From Ophioceras dolichostomum (Eukaryota > Ascomycota > Sordariomycetes > Magnaporthales > Ophioceraceae): DNA of 64,000 nt. The position numbers were made by a program, and so were the translations under genes. Numbering within the stretch: position 1 is the stretch's first letter; each line of letters begins with the position of its first letter. The notes under the pieces are model-generated. The model worked only from the letters and a program-made list of their open reading frames with translations. It did no database searches and was not told the DNA's origin. Location of the stretch: assembly GCA_003049485.1 (NCBI GenBank), contig PYST01000006.1, positions 1 to 64,000 on the forward strand. The letters are read 5' to 3'. Below, piece after piece: positions 45,917-58,000 of this stretch.

Positions 45917-48900
45917 TCACGCAGATGGACCAGGGACTACGGACCATGTCTCCGCAGTAAAGGCCAGCGAATCGTCAAGTCGGAGCTGTTCTGGGTCGAC
46001 ATACACGCTCATCCCCGTATTTTTGCCATCGACGTGGAAGACGCGGAGGATCATGTAGACCTCATGGCGGCGGCCGGCTTTTGCGTGAACATCCCTCATC
46101 TGGAGAGAATGGTATTGAGGCGCGGTATGTCAGCGGAGTTGATTTTTGTGACGATGTAGGAAGTCGGTCAGTCTTCTCCCTCTCTCCAAGGAGCGCTTAC
46201 CCTCTGATACTGCCCCTTGCTCATGTAGAAGGGCACATCGCACGGCCCCGTCGTGGACTTGACCTCGATGAAGTACTTTGGTCTCGCGTCTTCCCAGACG
46301 TCCTCGTCGAGGAAGCCGCGGTCCACGAGGAGGGCGGTCAGGTCGCCCTCGGTGTCGTCGTAGGTGATGTCCGCCGTCTCGGCGCCGTGCCAGGGCGGCA
46401 TGTCGGCGTAGTCCGGGTGCAGCGTGACATACTTGCGGATGGTGCTCTGCCAGTTGCCGCGGCCCCACCCGCTCAGGGCTGGCTTCAACCTGGAGAGCAG
46501 CTCAAAGACCTTAGTTTTGGTTTGTTAGTTTTTAGTTAATTCATCGGGACAGTTAGACTCGTCCTCTCATCACATTGATGCTAGAGAGAAAGAGGCGGGA
46601 AATGGTGAGGGCGAGAGCAGTAAACCTGAAAACCTACGTATAACTCGCCAGCGGCACCGATCTTCCTGTCACGCTCGAGCCGGGTGCTCGACCGGAACCT
46701 GCTCCCGATCGGGTTGGGCCCGTCGAACCCGTCAAAGTTGCTAAACTTGTCGGCCGCCGCATCATAGTCGCCCACAGCAAGCAGGGCATCCCGCATCTCC
46801 CCCATGGCAAAGGCGCCCCTCGAGGGGAAGCTGGCATTCCGAGCCGCCTTCAATACCCCGTTCAAGATCCTGAGGTACTCCCTGTCTTCGTCAGAAGGGC
46901 GTGGTGCCGCGAGAGCCAGAGCCGGTCGAGGCATCGAAGATGAATTCGTTGAACGGACAAGCCAAGTTGATCCTGCGCCCCTGGCATGATCGCTGTTGCC
47001 GTCGTCACTGCCGCTGCCGTCGCCGCCGTCCGAAGCCGGAAATGACTCGTCCGGAGTAATGAACCGCCGCGACGACGACGACGCGGTCGAAGGCGTACCG
47101 TCGTTCCTTAGCCTCGCAGCAGCAGCAGCAGCAGAGTCTTTCTCATCCTCTTCAATCTCAACCTCTGACTCATCAACGTCCGTCTCCTCGGCCTCGTCTT
47201 CGGTCTCAGCCTCTCTCCGTATGGGTACATTTACGATGCCACGGCCGTCGAGAATCCTGTTTATGACAGCCTCGGCCGCGGATGCATTCAGCACCGAAGT
47301 GAGCGTGACCACCATCGCCTCCTCAACCGGGTCTTGTATCTGGGTCGTGGGGCCTCGCATGAGCCATCCCGCGAAATTCTCGGGCAGGGCGCAGAGGTAG
47401 CACGCTTCCTGCTTCCTCTTGTTGGAGGGGACCAGGAGCCGGAGCCGTCTCGAAGAGGAGGGTGAGGCGGACGTCTCGTCGATGTGGACGTCACCGCCCG
47501 AAGCCTGCTCCACCTCGGTGCATTGCCCGTCCTGGGAGATCGAGAGCACCGTCGAGATCCCGTCCGTCTCGATCACCTCGGCGGTCCGCAACAGCTGGTA
47601 GAGACCGTCCCTGTCGGCTTCGTATCTGGGACTGTTGAAAGTGGCCGCAATACTAGGAAGAAAACGAAGGCATTATGGTTGTTAGAGGGTGTGGCGTGTC
47701 CTTGGAAATCGATCGTCGCTGAAAGACTACCTTTTTGGTGGGAAGGCAGGTCAGGGGCAGGTCAGGAGGCAGGTACTTACCGGAGCACGGCGTGTGCCTT
47801 CGGCTTGAGTCCTCGGCTCGGCAACCTGACTGGCCGTGTGACACCACCAGACGCGGACGTGATCTGCCTCGTGCACCGGGAGAGGTAGCGGTGCTCCAGG
47901 CCGGCCCACTGGAAGAACGGGGCCAGGCGGCGTACGTCCTCGAGGCAGTAGTCCAGCAGCTTGATGCGGCCCTGGAACAGCTCGCTGAGGTGCTGGCGGT
48001 CGACGATGGCGAAATCTATCTTTGCAGAGACGAGCACGACTGATCCGTCCGGATACCTGACGGGGAAGAAGGCGACCTGGAGCAGCGGCCCGGGATCCAG
48101 AGCCTTAGCGCTGCTAGTGGAGGTTCCTGCCCGAAGAAGCGAGCTGAAGGATTCGATCGTGTTCTTCACTCGCTCGACCAGGCACTCTGCGGTGGTCTGT
48201 TTGAGTTCGTCGTACACCATCTGGACAGTGAGCGTCTTGACGCCCAGCACTTCGAGGAAGAAGGCCTCCAGATCCTCCTCGTACTGGCCGCTGAGCGTCA
48301 CTCTGCCCTGGATGTCGGCCGTGCTGGACCACAGGCACTCGCCCGTCTTGTACCAGCCATTCCGGCTGTTGCCGCCTTTCGAGGCAACGAAGATGAGGGG
48401 CTTGGATTCAAATGCGAGTCTGAAAGGCAGAGAAAACTCCGTTAGTTAGGTAGGTAGGCTGGGTGGACAGAGCTGAGGTAAATCTGGCTGAGGTAAGGGG
48501 AAAGAAAAGGAAACCAGCAGATATCGGTTGAGTGTGGTTTTCGACCTGCCTTATTTCATCTCGCGTGGGAGAGGCAGCCCAGGCAGCCCTGCTCAGGTAG
48601 CGATAAAGACCGGAGATGCGATCGAAGTCGTCGCAACTCTCCTCGCGTAGACTCCTTAGCTCCCGCACGATATCATCCGGGGAAGCGTCCGGAATCTCCA
48701 GTGTCTGCTTGAAAAAGCGTCCGACCATGTCAAGCCGCTCAGAATTGGCCCCGCAGAGACCTATATAGGAACATTTGACAGCATGTCTCGTCGTCATCCC
48801 GGGTGGACCTTCCCACAGACAAGAGTCACAGTCACCCAGCATCGATTCCTCGTCGTCGCTGCTAGGGATGAGTATCAGATCCTCCTCCTGTACCAGATTC

Positions 48901-51900
48901 CTGTAGGTATGGGAGTAAATATTCAGCGTTAGTGTCGAAAGAATGTAGCCCGTTCGTTACTAGAGCAGGACTCATTGTGTTAGGTAGGTAGTTAGGGAGG
49001 TAGGCAAGTAGCTTACCGGATTTTCAGGATCGGCCCTTGGCGTTGTGCGGATTCCAGTCCGAGAAGCCTGGCCTCGATCGTGCAGTATATATCTAGAACA
49101 CTTCCTTCGGAGGTCTCGTCCCGCGAATAAACCGTCCAGTAGAGGACGGCCAGGAGGAAGTCGATCCCGTCACCAGCCCGAATTCCAACACCGAACTGTT
49201 CCATGAAACCCCATCTAGTGGTCATCTGTTCTGCCGAGCCGGCCTCCTTCAGCTCAAGGAAGGGGAATGGATCCGACTCGCCCATGAACCGGAGACGCTC
49301 CTGTTGGAGATCAGGGAGCGGCAGCCATGTCTGGTCAAGTCTAAAGCAAACATTGCTATCCTGCCAGCTAGCTTCGCACAGCTCAGTTGCGTCAGTCTGC
49401 CGCAGCGCGGATACCAGGTCGCTGCTGCCCTGAATCCGGGCTCCTTGGCCATGCCAGACATGCTCCAGCAATCCGAGCAGCTCTTCGGGTCGGTGTTCGG
49501 CAACATAGCTCCAGATGTCTGAAAACGAGTCGTTGTCGCGATTGACGATCCTCAACTGCTCACGGATGGCGAGATGCCTGAGCAGCCATTCCTTCCACGA
49601 CGGACGGCCCTTTGACTCCGGCAAGACAGGGACTTCGTCGAGATAGGCTGGATGCAGCATTGCGACCTTGAGACCTGGCGCACCCCCCTCGTCTGGCCCC
49701 AACAGCGCTTCAGGCCCATACGCATGATCTCCCGGCAGATAGACGTCCTGTCGATGTGGGTATGCGATAGAGCCGTCATGGAGGTGGACGCAGACTTTCT
49801 CCAGCTCAGATGGGCTCTGCTCCTGACTGTAGGCGAGATAAAGGAAGCCAAGCAGGGCCTTGGAGGCAGCCACGCCCAACGCACGACGGAAAATGGATGA
49901 GGATGAGTACGATAGCAGCACGATAGACCGCACGAGGCTGACTGAAGGATTGACGGCGCCAAGACGTTTGAAGAGCTTGCACCGATATGGGTTCTCGACC
50001 GCGGAAGAATCCAGCACACGCAAGTCTACGCCTGGAGGGATGGCTAAGCCCCCGACCGTAGTCGGGAAGTATATCTCGCCCCCGCTGTCGGCTGATACCC
50101 AGGCACCACCCGCCAAGGGAAGTAAAGAGAGCTTCTTGAGTCTCGAGATGCCATTCTGGTAGTCAGTCTCAAAGCACCGAAAGAAGATATGCGCAGTTGC
50201 TGAGTGCCAGTATCTGCTGGTCGATTTCGCCCTCATTTTGGAGCTGGCGCTGGCGAGATCGGACTGCAGCAAGTCCAACATCAAGCCCAAGCCTACGCTT
50301 TCCAGCCCATAATCCCGAAGAGCTTCCCATGACTCGGATGGATACTGATCCGACAGGTATGGATCGCGGTCCTGACAGTCAAGGAGCGGCTCATCATCTT
50401 CATCCTTTGCAAAGTCTCGCAAGATGAAGACATCATCGATGCCGCGGAGTCTGTCTGAATGTCGCGACCTCAGGATTGGCGTTGTCGTTATACGCTGCGT
50501 GATCCTCTGCTTGAGGCCTGACCAGAACTGGCTCGGCTTATCGCCGCGATCTGGAAGGAACAGGGGCCAGGTGTAGCAAAGCCCTTCATGTTCGCAGAAC
50601 TCCAGGACGGCTTTGAGAAAGGCGTCCGCGATGCCATCCAGCAGGTTGACGTTCCTCTGTGACGTCGTCATGATGCTCTGTCGACTCGCGGTCGTGTCGA
50701 AGTCAGATTGGATAAGGAACTGGAGGAGTCCACGGGAATCAGTCAGCATCAAGAGCCAGGAGCCAGGAGCCAGGAGCTAGGTAGTGGTGTGGATGGGGTT
50801 CGCAGACACGAGTCTGCGAACTTCAGTGTTGTCTCACCTTGAAGACCGATTCTTCGACAGGCAAGAACGCAAATACTTCCTGCTTCTCGACAACTGGGAT
50901 GGAGCGCTCCGTGAGAGGGAACGCAAGCACAACCTCGGCTGTGGAAAAGGTCTTGCTTGCCTCCTCCGACCCAGATAGTTCGCGGTTTTGGCTCTTGGAA
51001 AGGTTGGAGGCCATGTGACGCGTAACATGGAAGTGCTTTGTCTGCGTTGTAGTCTCACCGTGCTGGCTTGTAACAACAGACTCCAGAGTCGTGCGGTGAT
51101 CGTCATCGTCCCCGATGCGGCGAAAGTCTCGAGAGCTCGTCATGCGGCCGTCCTCGCCGTAGAAGGTGACCTGAATATGTCTCAGGTTCCGCAGGAAAAG
51201 GAGACAGGTCGGCTGAAGGTCGGCCAGCTGCTTGAAGATGATGCCTCGCAGATGCTCGAGTTCCTTCATGTCCCCCTTGTCGTGGAGGTGAAGGGTCATG
51301 CGGGTCACCGGGGAAGGCCCGGGTAACTTCCCGCCCGCAACGTCAACATCATCAACCCAGACAGGCGTGACCATCCCTAGGCCCAGATCGTCTTTCTGGT
51401 GCTTGAAGTAGAACGAGAAGTGCCCGGATAGGATGTCAACTTTCCAAGCAGCGATGAAGACAGATTTGAAGCCGATTCCCTTGGCACCGATGTAACCATG
51501 GGACCCTGACTTGGTGCTCTGCCCAACCGAACAGATGGCTTTCAAGTCGCGCTTCGTGAACCCGTCCTCGTTGCACTCCACGATGATGCGACCCGGGTGG
51601 ACTTGAAAGATGATGGAGGGCAAGGCCCCACCAGCAGTGGCACGCTCGAAGCGGTTGTCGTCTGCATTCTGAAGCAGCTCGAAGACGAAGCGCGCATCGC
51701 TGCCGTATAAGTTCTTTGCGAGGCTGGACAGTTACAGAGATGCAGGTAGTTCTTCGAGTCAGTCATTTCTCTCCCAGAGCCCAAAGGAGCGACTGGATGA
51801 ACTGTGAGCCCAGGTCGTGACAGGTGAAGAGAGAGGATATGCAACTATACGTCTTGATAGAGTGCGCTGCCAGCTTGTCCTTCGCCAACATGCCCTCCTC

Positions 51901-52020
51901 GATGACCCGCCGCCATTCTGGGTTATGACGCTCGATTCCGCCCAGCACCTCCTCGGGGACAACCCCATATTCCTTAGCGATGTCCTGCACCGCCTGCTTT
52001 GCATCTTGCCTGGTCGACAT
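45917..52020 (-). CDS. NO VEIN-like protein: GHKL (HSP90/sacsin-type) ATPase with C-terminal DUF3883 nuclease-like domain
   Basis: Eight exons: 52020-51851, 51723-50838, 50719-49017, 48900-48550, 48419-47781, 47652-46638, 46509-46201 and 46099-45917, giving 1751 residues in phase. Intron 4 appears to be GC-AG (ATAAG|GCAGGT..TTTCAG). The ATPase has an N-box ELLQNADDN (72-80), NEDGF (108-112) and a glycine lid GYIGAKGIGFKS (133-144), as in HSP90, MutL and sacsin. A long helical middle follows, with an acidic and Ala-rich insertion in exon 6. The C terminus has GELYVFELL, an Asp in ADITYD (1635), FIEVKSTTG (E1670, K1672) and KGQYQRM, matching DUF3883 and its PD-(D/E)XK-like core. This architecture is shared with plant NO VEIN and many uncharacterised fungal proteins. 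ATP-dependent remodelling coupled to nucleic-acid cleavage is an inference; no substrate is known to me. Confidence 0.82.
50754..50778. repeat. (AGCCAGG)n minisatellite in intron 2 of the NO VEIN-like gene
   Basis: Three to four tandem 7-nt units lie between the GTGAGA donor and the acceptor of the intron that separates exons 2 and 3. Confidence 0.65.
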
Positions 52021-54209
52021 GTTGGCGGCTACAAAACAGAATTCATGATTGCACTTTGTGCCGAATGAGTGTTTGCGACGCCGGCACTAGGCTGTGCGCA
52101 ATTGAAGGTGGGAGATCCAGCCTCTTATCAGCAACCGTCGCCGATGCGGCCCAACGACGGAGGAGGTATTGAATGAAACCAACAACATCCACTGGCGCTT
52201 ATATGCCTGCAGAGTTGTGCGTGGCAACCGGCCATTGTTTGGGCAGCCGCTGAGACGAAACGAGAGAGCAGAGCCCAGCGACCATCGAGGTACCATACCG
52301 CCCAGCCTTGCTGTATCGATCGATCTCGAGAGGCACATAACTTGTGCCGTGAGAGCTTCCAAATGGCGCTGCCACCTACTAGTACTGACGTACCGGACCG
52401 ACAGATACCGTTCTTGATCGCAACATGAAACCACATGCACCCCTGAAGGAGCATCTCTTCTCGACCCCGAAAGAGCAGCGAAGAACTCGAAAGAAGCCAA
52501 CGCGAGACGCCCGAATTTCGATTGGCAACGTTTATTTTTCACACTGTGGCGCGGCAGCCATGATAAAGGGGTGGCCATCAGACGTGAGGAAAAAGAGGCG
52601 GTGGTGCCACGTGATACAGCGTAGTCGCCTCCTATTTCCCTATCCCCCTTTTCACGATGACGGTATCGTGACCCAACGTAGGTTTGCTGCGGACGGGCTT
52701 CTGCGGGGCCTGGAAGCGGGCGGAGTGCGGGAGGCAGAGCGGACCGCCGACATCGCCGGGTCTCCACCGCCGGTATGTCTGTGCCTGCCTGGGGGTCCAC
52801 CTCCGTTTGTTCTTGTTGAGATCAAGTAGAGAAAGGCTTGGATGAGTCCGGCGGTCATTCGTATACTGGTGGTATGTGAGGATGAGGACGAGGATGACAT
52901 ACCCGAGCTCTTAGGGCGATCAGGGATTTTGGGGTCTGCCCAGCCCAGTTAAGCAGGAGCAACGACGAACTGGAATTCAGCGGGCATGTTCTGACGCAGA
53001 GCCGTTTTGAAACGCATTGATGAGAGGAAGAAACAAAACAGACCTTGTCCCCCAGCCATGGGATGCAAGATGTCGGGGGCGCTCACACCTCAAAAGAGAA
53101 AAGGCCCCTCAAAAGAACAAAACGGACGGGGCTTCAACTACCTCTGATCCTAATCCATGTACAGATCGATCGGATGGCTCGTTCCAGAGCTCCTTGCGTT
53201 CTGGGTTCCGCCGCTCGCCCGCCCGCCTCGCGTAGCGTGTCGCACCGTATCGCACCGTAGCGCACTGTAGCGCACCAATCTGCTTTCCGCATGGATCAAT
53301 GATGGGATCAAAGAAGTCCGCATGGCATTGCCCAAACGGCGTTGTGCCAGAGATCGCCCGGAAGTCCGACAACCTTTCTTGGCGCAATGGCCGTCGTCGA
53401 AAGTTCCATGGCTGCTGCTGCCACACACACCAATATTGATGCTACAGAGCAGAGAGACAACGTCTCGTTTAGCATAGCAAGGCACAGCACAGGTACGCAG
53501 CAAAGCAAACGAGAAATAGCAGAGAGGCGGAAAAGAAAAGGATTTGAAAGAATTTTACTTTTTTTTATTGGATTATCTTCCCCACGTGTTGGCGCGCTTC
53601 GCACGTATTTTGCTGAGGCGCGAACATGGGCAAACGAGTGTGGAGTACAGTAAACGGACTGCGCGGGGGGGCTGAGGGCGGCGGCTCTACCGCCGCCAGC
53701 CTCCGTTATTCCGTAAAACCACCCCCAGGCCCATTGCTATCCACTACAGGAGGAATGCCCTCTGGATATTGATTCCTTCACATCCTCCCTCCCCCCTTTC
53801 CCCGTTTCTCGACCGACGGACAGGCTATGTTGTCGTCCTCATTTCTGTGTGCTGGCGGCCGTCTCTGCGGCTCCTCGCTCTTAAGAAAAAAAAAAGAAAA
53901 AAACATAGGTAACAAAAGAAAGAAGAAAAAAAGAGAATAAAATGATAAAAGGCGGAAGAGAAGTAGAAAAAAAAGCAAGAATGAAATAAACGACGGGTTG
54001 TCTGTGGGCCAAACTCCCGATAGAACTAAGTCAAAGACCGTGTGACCGCCGCTCCAGACTCTCTTCGCATGATAATATGATAGATAATAGCCTTCCTGCC
54101 CGGTAAAACGCCGATAGAACGCCGCGAGTGACTAGTGCGTCTCCCAACCGCAGAAGGGGAAAAGACTAAAGAGAATGCACGAAAAGACGGAGTGAAAAAA
54201 AAAACAAGT
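52021..54209. other. 2.2-kb intergenic region upstream of the NO VEIN-like gene
   Basis: No convincing gene. ORFs of 237 codons (52087-52800, minus) and 134 codons (52425-52829, plus) overlap antisense to each other and have no recognisable domain. An A/purine-rich tract lies at 53882-53982. It should contain the promoter of the NO VEIN-like gene and the calcipressin 3' UTR. Confidence 0.45.
53882..53982. repeat. A-rich purine tract
   Basis: About 100 nt of nearly pure A and G with several A runs, about 230 nt downstream of the calcipressin stop codon. Simple low-complexity DNA. Confidence 0.7.
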
Positions 54210-55022
54210 CTAGGCGTGGTGCATGAGCTCGACAGGCGGGCGAGAGGTATGCGCCAGGATGGGCTTCGAGTACTCGATGGGGCTAATGTCGTCCGGATAC
54301 TGCGTCGTGTCCTCGACGGCGATGGCGGGCAGGTCAGGGCTCGCGCCGTTCTGGCCGGGCTGGTAGATAAGCGTCGAGCTGCGGCTGCGCATCGTCCTCG
54401 ACGTCTTGACGGGCGAGGCGCCGAAGTCGGCGGCTCCTCCCTCGGCCGTGGGCGACACGGGCGAGTAGTCCATCAAGTCCGCGGCGGGGTTGTCGTGATG
54501 CAGCTTGGCCAGGGCGTCGGCGAGGTCCTCGGCGTGCACCAGCTTGTTGGGGGCGCCCTCGAGGCGCATCTCCCAGTCGTGCGGCGGGCTGGGCGGCGGC
54601 GAGATGAAGAACAGCTTGCCGGCATCGGGCAGGGCGAGGTGTTCCTCTTTTGTGTCTAGCGGCGTCTCGCGGCCGAAGTAGACGTTGCACACCTCGTCCA
54701 TGATGGTCTCGCCGTCCCAGACCTTACGCACCGCCACGGCGGCCTCGACCGAGTAGAACGACACCAGTATGCGGCGGAAGGACTTGAGCGGGGCCCACGA
54801 GTGCACGGGCGCCGTCTGGCTGATCAGCTCGCGGATCCTCTGCAGGTTGTCGGCGCGGAAGATGTCGAGGTGCTGGAGGTTCGTGAGCAGGAGCGTGTTT
54901 GTCGGCTGGACGGGCGGCGTGAGCGGTGGCAGGTCGGACAGGTCCAGCGTCAGCGACCGCTTGGAGCTGCGTGTCGACGAGCGCGAGGGCGGCGACGCGG
55001 GCCTGAACTCTTCTTGCGACAT
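54210..55022 (-). CDS. rcnA: Calcipressin (RCAN family), calcineurin regulator
   Basis: A single exon of 270 residues. An N-terminal Ser/Pro-rich stretch is followed by an RNA-recognition-like fold (NTLLLTNLQHLDIF, FRRILVSFYSVEAAVAVRKV, VCNVYFGRETPL) and the calcipressin motif KLFFISPPPSPPHDWEMR, close to the family FLISPPxSPP core. Calcipressins bind calcineurin and modulate its phosphatase activity; phosphorylation within the SPPxSPP motif tunes this. The C-terminal half has further SP sites (SPVSPT, ASPVK), as in fungal members, and ends VELMHHA. The start at 55022 opens directly with MSQEEFRPASPP; no intron is needed. The name rcnA follows Aspergillus usage. Confidence 0.88.
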   Translation of the reverse strand: MSQEEFRPASPPSRSSTRSSKRSLTLDLSDLPPLTPPVQPTNTLLLTNLQHLDIFRADNLQRIRELISQTAPVHSWAPLKSFRRILVSFYSVEAAVAVRKVWDGETIMDEVCNVYFGRETPLDTKEEHLALPDAGKLFFISPPPSPPHDWEMRLEGAPNKLVHAEDLADALAKLHHDNPAADLMDYSPVSPTAEGGAADFGASPVKTSRTMRSRSSTLIYQPGQNGASPDLPAIAVEDTTQYPDDISPIEYSKPILAHTSRPPVELMHHA

Positions 55023-58000
55023 TGTGGAGGTTAGGCAACCAGGGCAGACGAGGCTGACCGGGTTGAGGTTGGAGTGTCGGGGGGTTCGGATTTCGGGGTG
55101 AACAGCTATTTGTGTAGCAGTAATGTTCGAGGCGGAGAGTTCGCTTTCTTGATCTCTCTTGGCGTTGTTGAGTTGGGTGCTTCTGGGTTGGATATCTCAC
55201 GAGGATGGGACTGGACGGGAAGTGATGTGCGCGGGAGCGAGAAAGATATATGTTTGCGACGGTGGCGGAAAGGGGATGCGCCAATCGGCTGGCTGGTGCA
55301 GTGTAAGTCGACGGTGAAACACCTGCGCAACCGCTGCGGCGGATCACGGACCCGTTTTCCTTAGTGTGCAGACACGGAGGGCTTTGAAGTCTTTGAGAGG
55401 GCATGCGCCAGCAGCTGGAGGCGCTGTGGTGGATCCACTGGACGGCCACTGGACGACACCAGACTGGGCGCTGGGGGTGGTTCTTGGAAGAAGGCTGAGC
55501 CTGGGTGGGTGACTTGCTGCTGGCCAGGAGGGCCAGGAGGGCCTGCCTGTTTGGTGCATTTTTTGCCGCTACCCCATCACGACTGGTGTGTAAGTTTCGT
55601 TTGCGACCGCGCCCGAGACGCAGCAAAAATGAAAACTCTTTCCGGTTCGGCCTTGGTATCGCCACATCCCTCGCATTCCTCCTCTCCGTACGGATAATTA
55701 CGGATAACGTACTTCGAAATACGATGACAACTGCTAAAGGGGGAAAAATCAGGGCTCCCCAACGGTCTGCGCTGCCCGCTTGCCCACCACCTGCTGGCAT
55801 CAGTGGCCTCTAGGGCCTCCAGGCCAGGTGGTTCGTGCAACTGGTCCAGACTCCCAAACCATCAAGCTGTTTTCCTCGATCCGGTTCGATCTTCTCAACA
55901 AACCCGCAAAACACAATCTAGACTTGTGAACACAGCCTCATCGGTGGCCCTGACTGACTGGCTTGATCCGCACGGGTCACGGTCGCGGGGCCATGTCAGT
56001 AGAGATGGCGAAACACGACGGCTCTCCGGCGGGCTGTCCCTGTGGTCCCTGCGGTCTGCGGTCAAGTCCCTGCTGGTCTTACTGTTACGGGTCTGTCCCT
56101 GCTGAGCTGATGCTGCTGTCCGTCCCTGGCAAAAACACAAAGCAATGCCCGGTCCCAGGCCTCGGGGCAAATCGCGAGGCAACCAACGCAAGCATGCAAA
56201 GCCCTGCGGTGCGCGGCCCTGGATGGCTCAATTTTGATGGCTCTTCCAACTCTAACTGCTAGCTAGCATTTGATCGCACCCGCCTCCGCCCTCCTCCGCC
56301 CTCCGAACGAATCTCACGAGCTCATGACGTGGGCCCAAAAAGCCACCGGTAATCTCCTTTGTCTTTTAACCTCTCCGCTAGCTTGTCGGCTCAGCCCGCC
56401 GCAACGTACTCACCAGAACGGGCGGAGAATATTTCTTTGACTCCTGCGATTGAGGAATCTTGTTGCGCCGCAGCCCCCCTAACTGCGCTGCACACACATA
56501 CGTCAGTTACCCCATACTGCTGTGCCTTTGCCCCGGTGCCCCCTATCTGCTCAAGGGTTAGCAGTGTGGTCCTGCTGTACCGCCTGCCCGCCGCTGCTGA
56601 CTTCGCATTCCAATATCGAAAACGCCCCTTTACGATATAAGCAAACAATGATTTCAGGGAGTCGGGTCGGGCAGGTCCAAGCCAAGGCCGGTAGGTAATT
56701 GATGATGATTATGATGATTATGATGACTCTTGCCAGCACAGCCTCGAACAACTGACTGGTATTTTGTTTTCTTCATTTTCTTTCAATTTTTGCCTGCAGT
56801 TCTTTGTCCTCATTTTGGTTCGTTCTCGTATCTTCCGTAAATGTGTTGCTCTCCAACCTCCCTCTCGGACTGGCGGCGATCGACATTGTAATGGAAGTTT
56901 GCCATCGCTGCTGCGCCAACCGCTAAGGGGATATCCGTCCCGTCGGTGCGCGTTGAAATCCCGCTTTGTGGCCAAGTGTCTCGCCTCGCCTACTTTCAAG
57001 GTACTTTCCGATTCAGTCCCGTCGTGAGACAAGGTTTCTTTGGTGGTGACACATTCCATTTCTTCAACAAAGTTGGTTAGGCCTTCCACGGGCTGTCACG
57101 GGCTTGCATGGCCTGGACCTGGCCGTTCGCGGAAATTTACATGCCTGCCGTGCCCCAGGAGAAAGCTCCTTGTCAGGCTGAGCTGTGCGAGAAAGAAGAC
57201 AGGGCTATCTCAACGGAAGGTGGCACGTCTTGCTTGCTCCCTGGCGGACTGCCACATCTGGATGCCCTTTCTGGAGTCCTCAGTGCCCTCTGAATGCCCT
57301 ACGCTCTTGTTCCCTTCCGTTCCCTTGAATTCCCTTCATTGATGCATCATCTGCAAGCTGCAGCTGCTTGCAGCAACGTACAGATTGCATATTGAAGTCC
57401 ATCCACACATCCACCAATGGAACTGCTCGCTGGCTTCTTCCAGCTTCCAGAACCTCGTTTGGCCCCCGTTTTGGCACGGGGCTGGCATGAACGATACTTC
57501 AATTATGGGTCAACTGGTAGGACAAATCTTGCTTTGTTGAAATGGCTGGTCAACACTGCCGCCCTGTTCCTGGTGGGTTCCTGGCTGGAATTGACGCAGC
57601 CTGCCAGCCTGCCTAACCCATCATCTCATCATTCCTTCGCGGGGTGAAAAAAACGACTTAGAAAGGGGGCAAAGAACAACAACAAAAGATGCGTGCCAGC
57701 CAGTGTTGGCTTCCTCGCCGCTCAGGGCCGCATTCGCCTTTCAATATTTTCTCATCGTGTAAAGTATTGTGCAAAGTATTTGATTTGGGGGCCGTCTTCC
57801 TTGCTCCTCTATGGCGTTTCTCTCCGGGAAGGTAGCCGAAGGTTGATGCCTCGCCTCCCCCGCTTTCCAACTTCGAAATCAAGCCGATCTGTCGCGGGGG
57901 CGCACGCACTCGCGTGTGTGTGCTCCGTATGTGCATGCATGTAAACGAGCATCGAATGGGGAGGGCAGGGAGAATAAGTTCTGCGGGTGATATGCGTTCG

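Noticed and set aside
52852..52900. Plus-strand acidic stretch resembling the C-terminal tail of NAC-type proteins
   Set aside because: No matching upstream domain is present and the frame is not supported; it is a short GAT/GAG-rich run.
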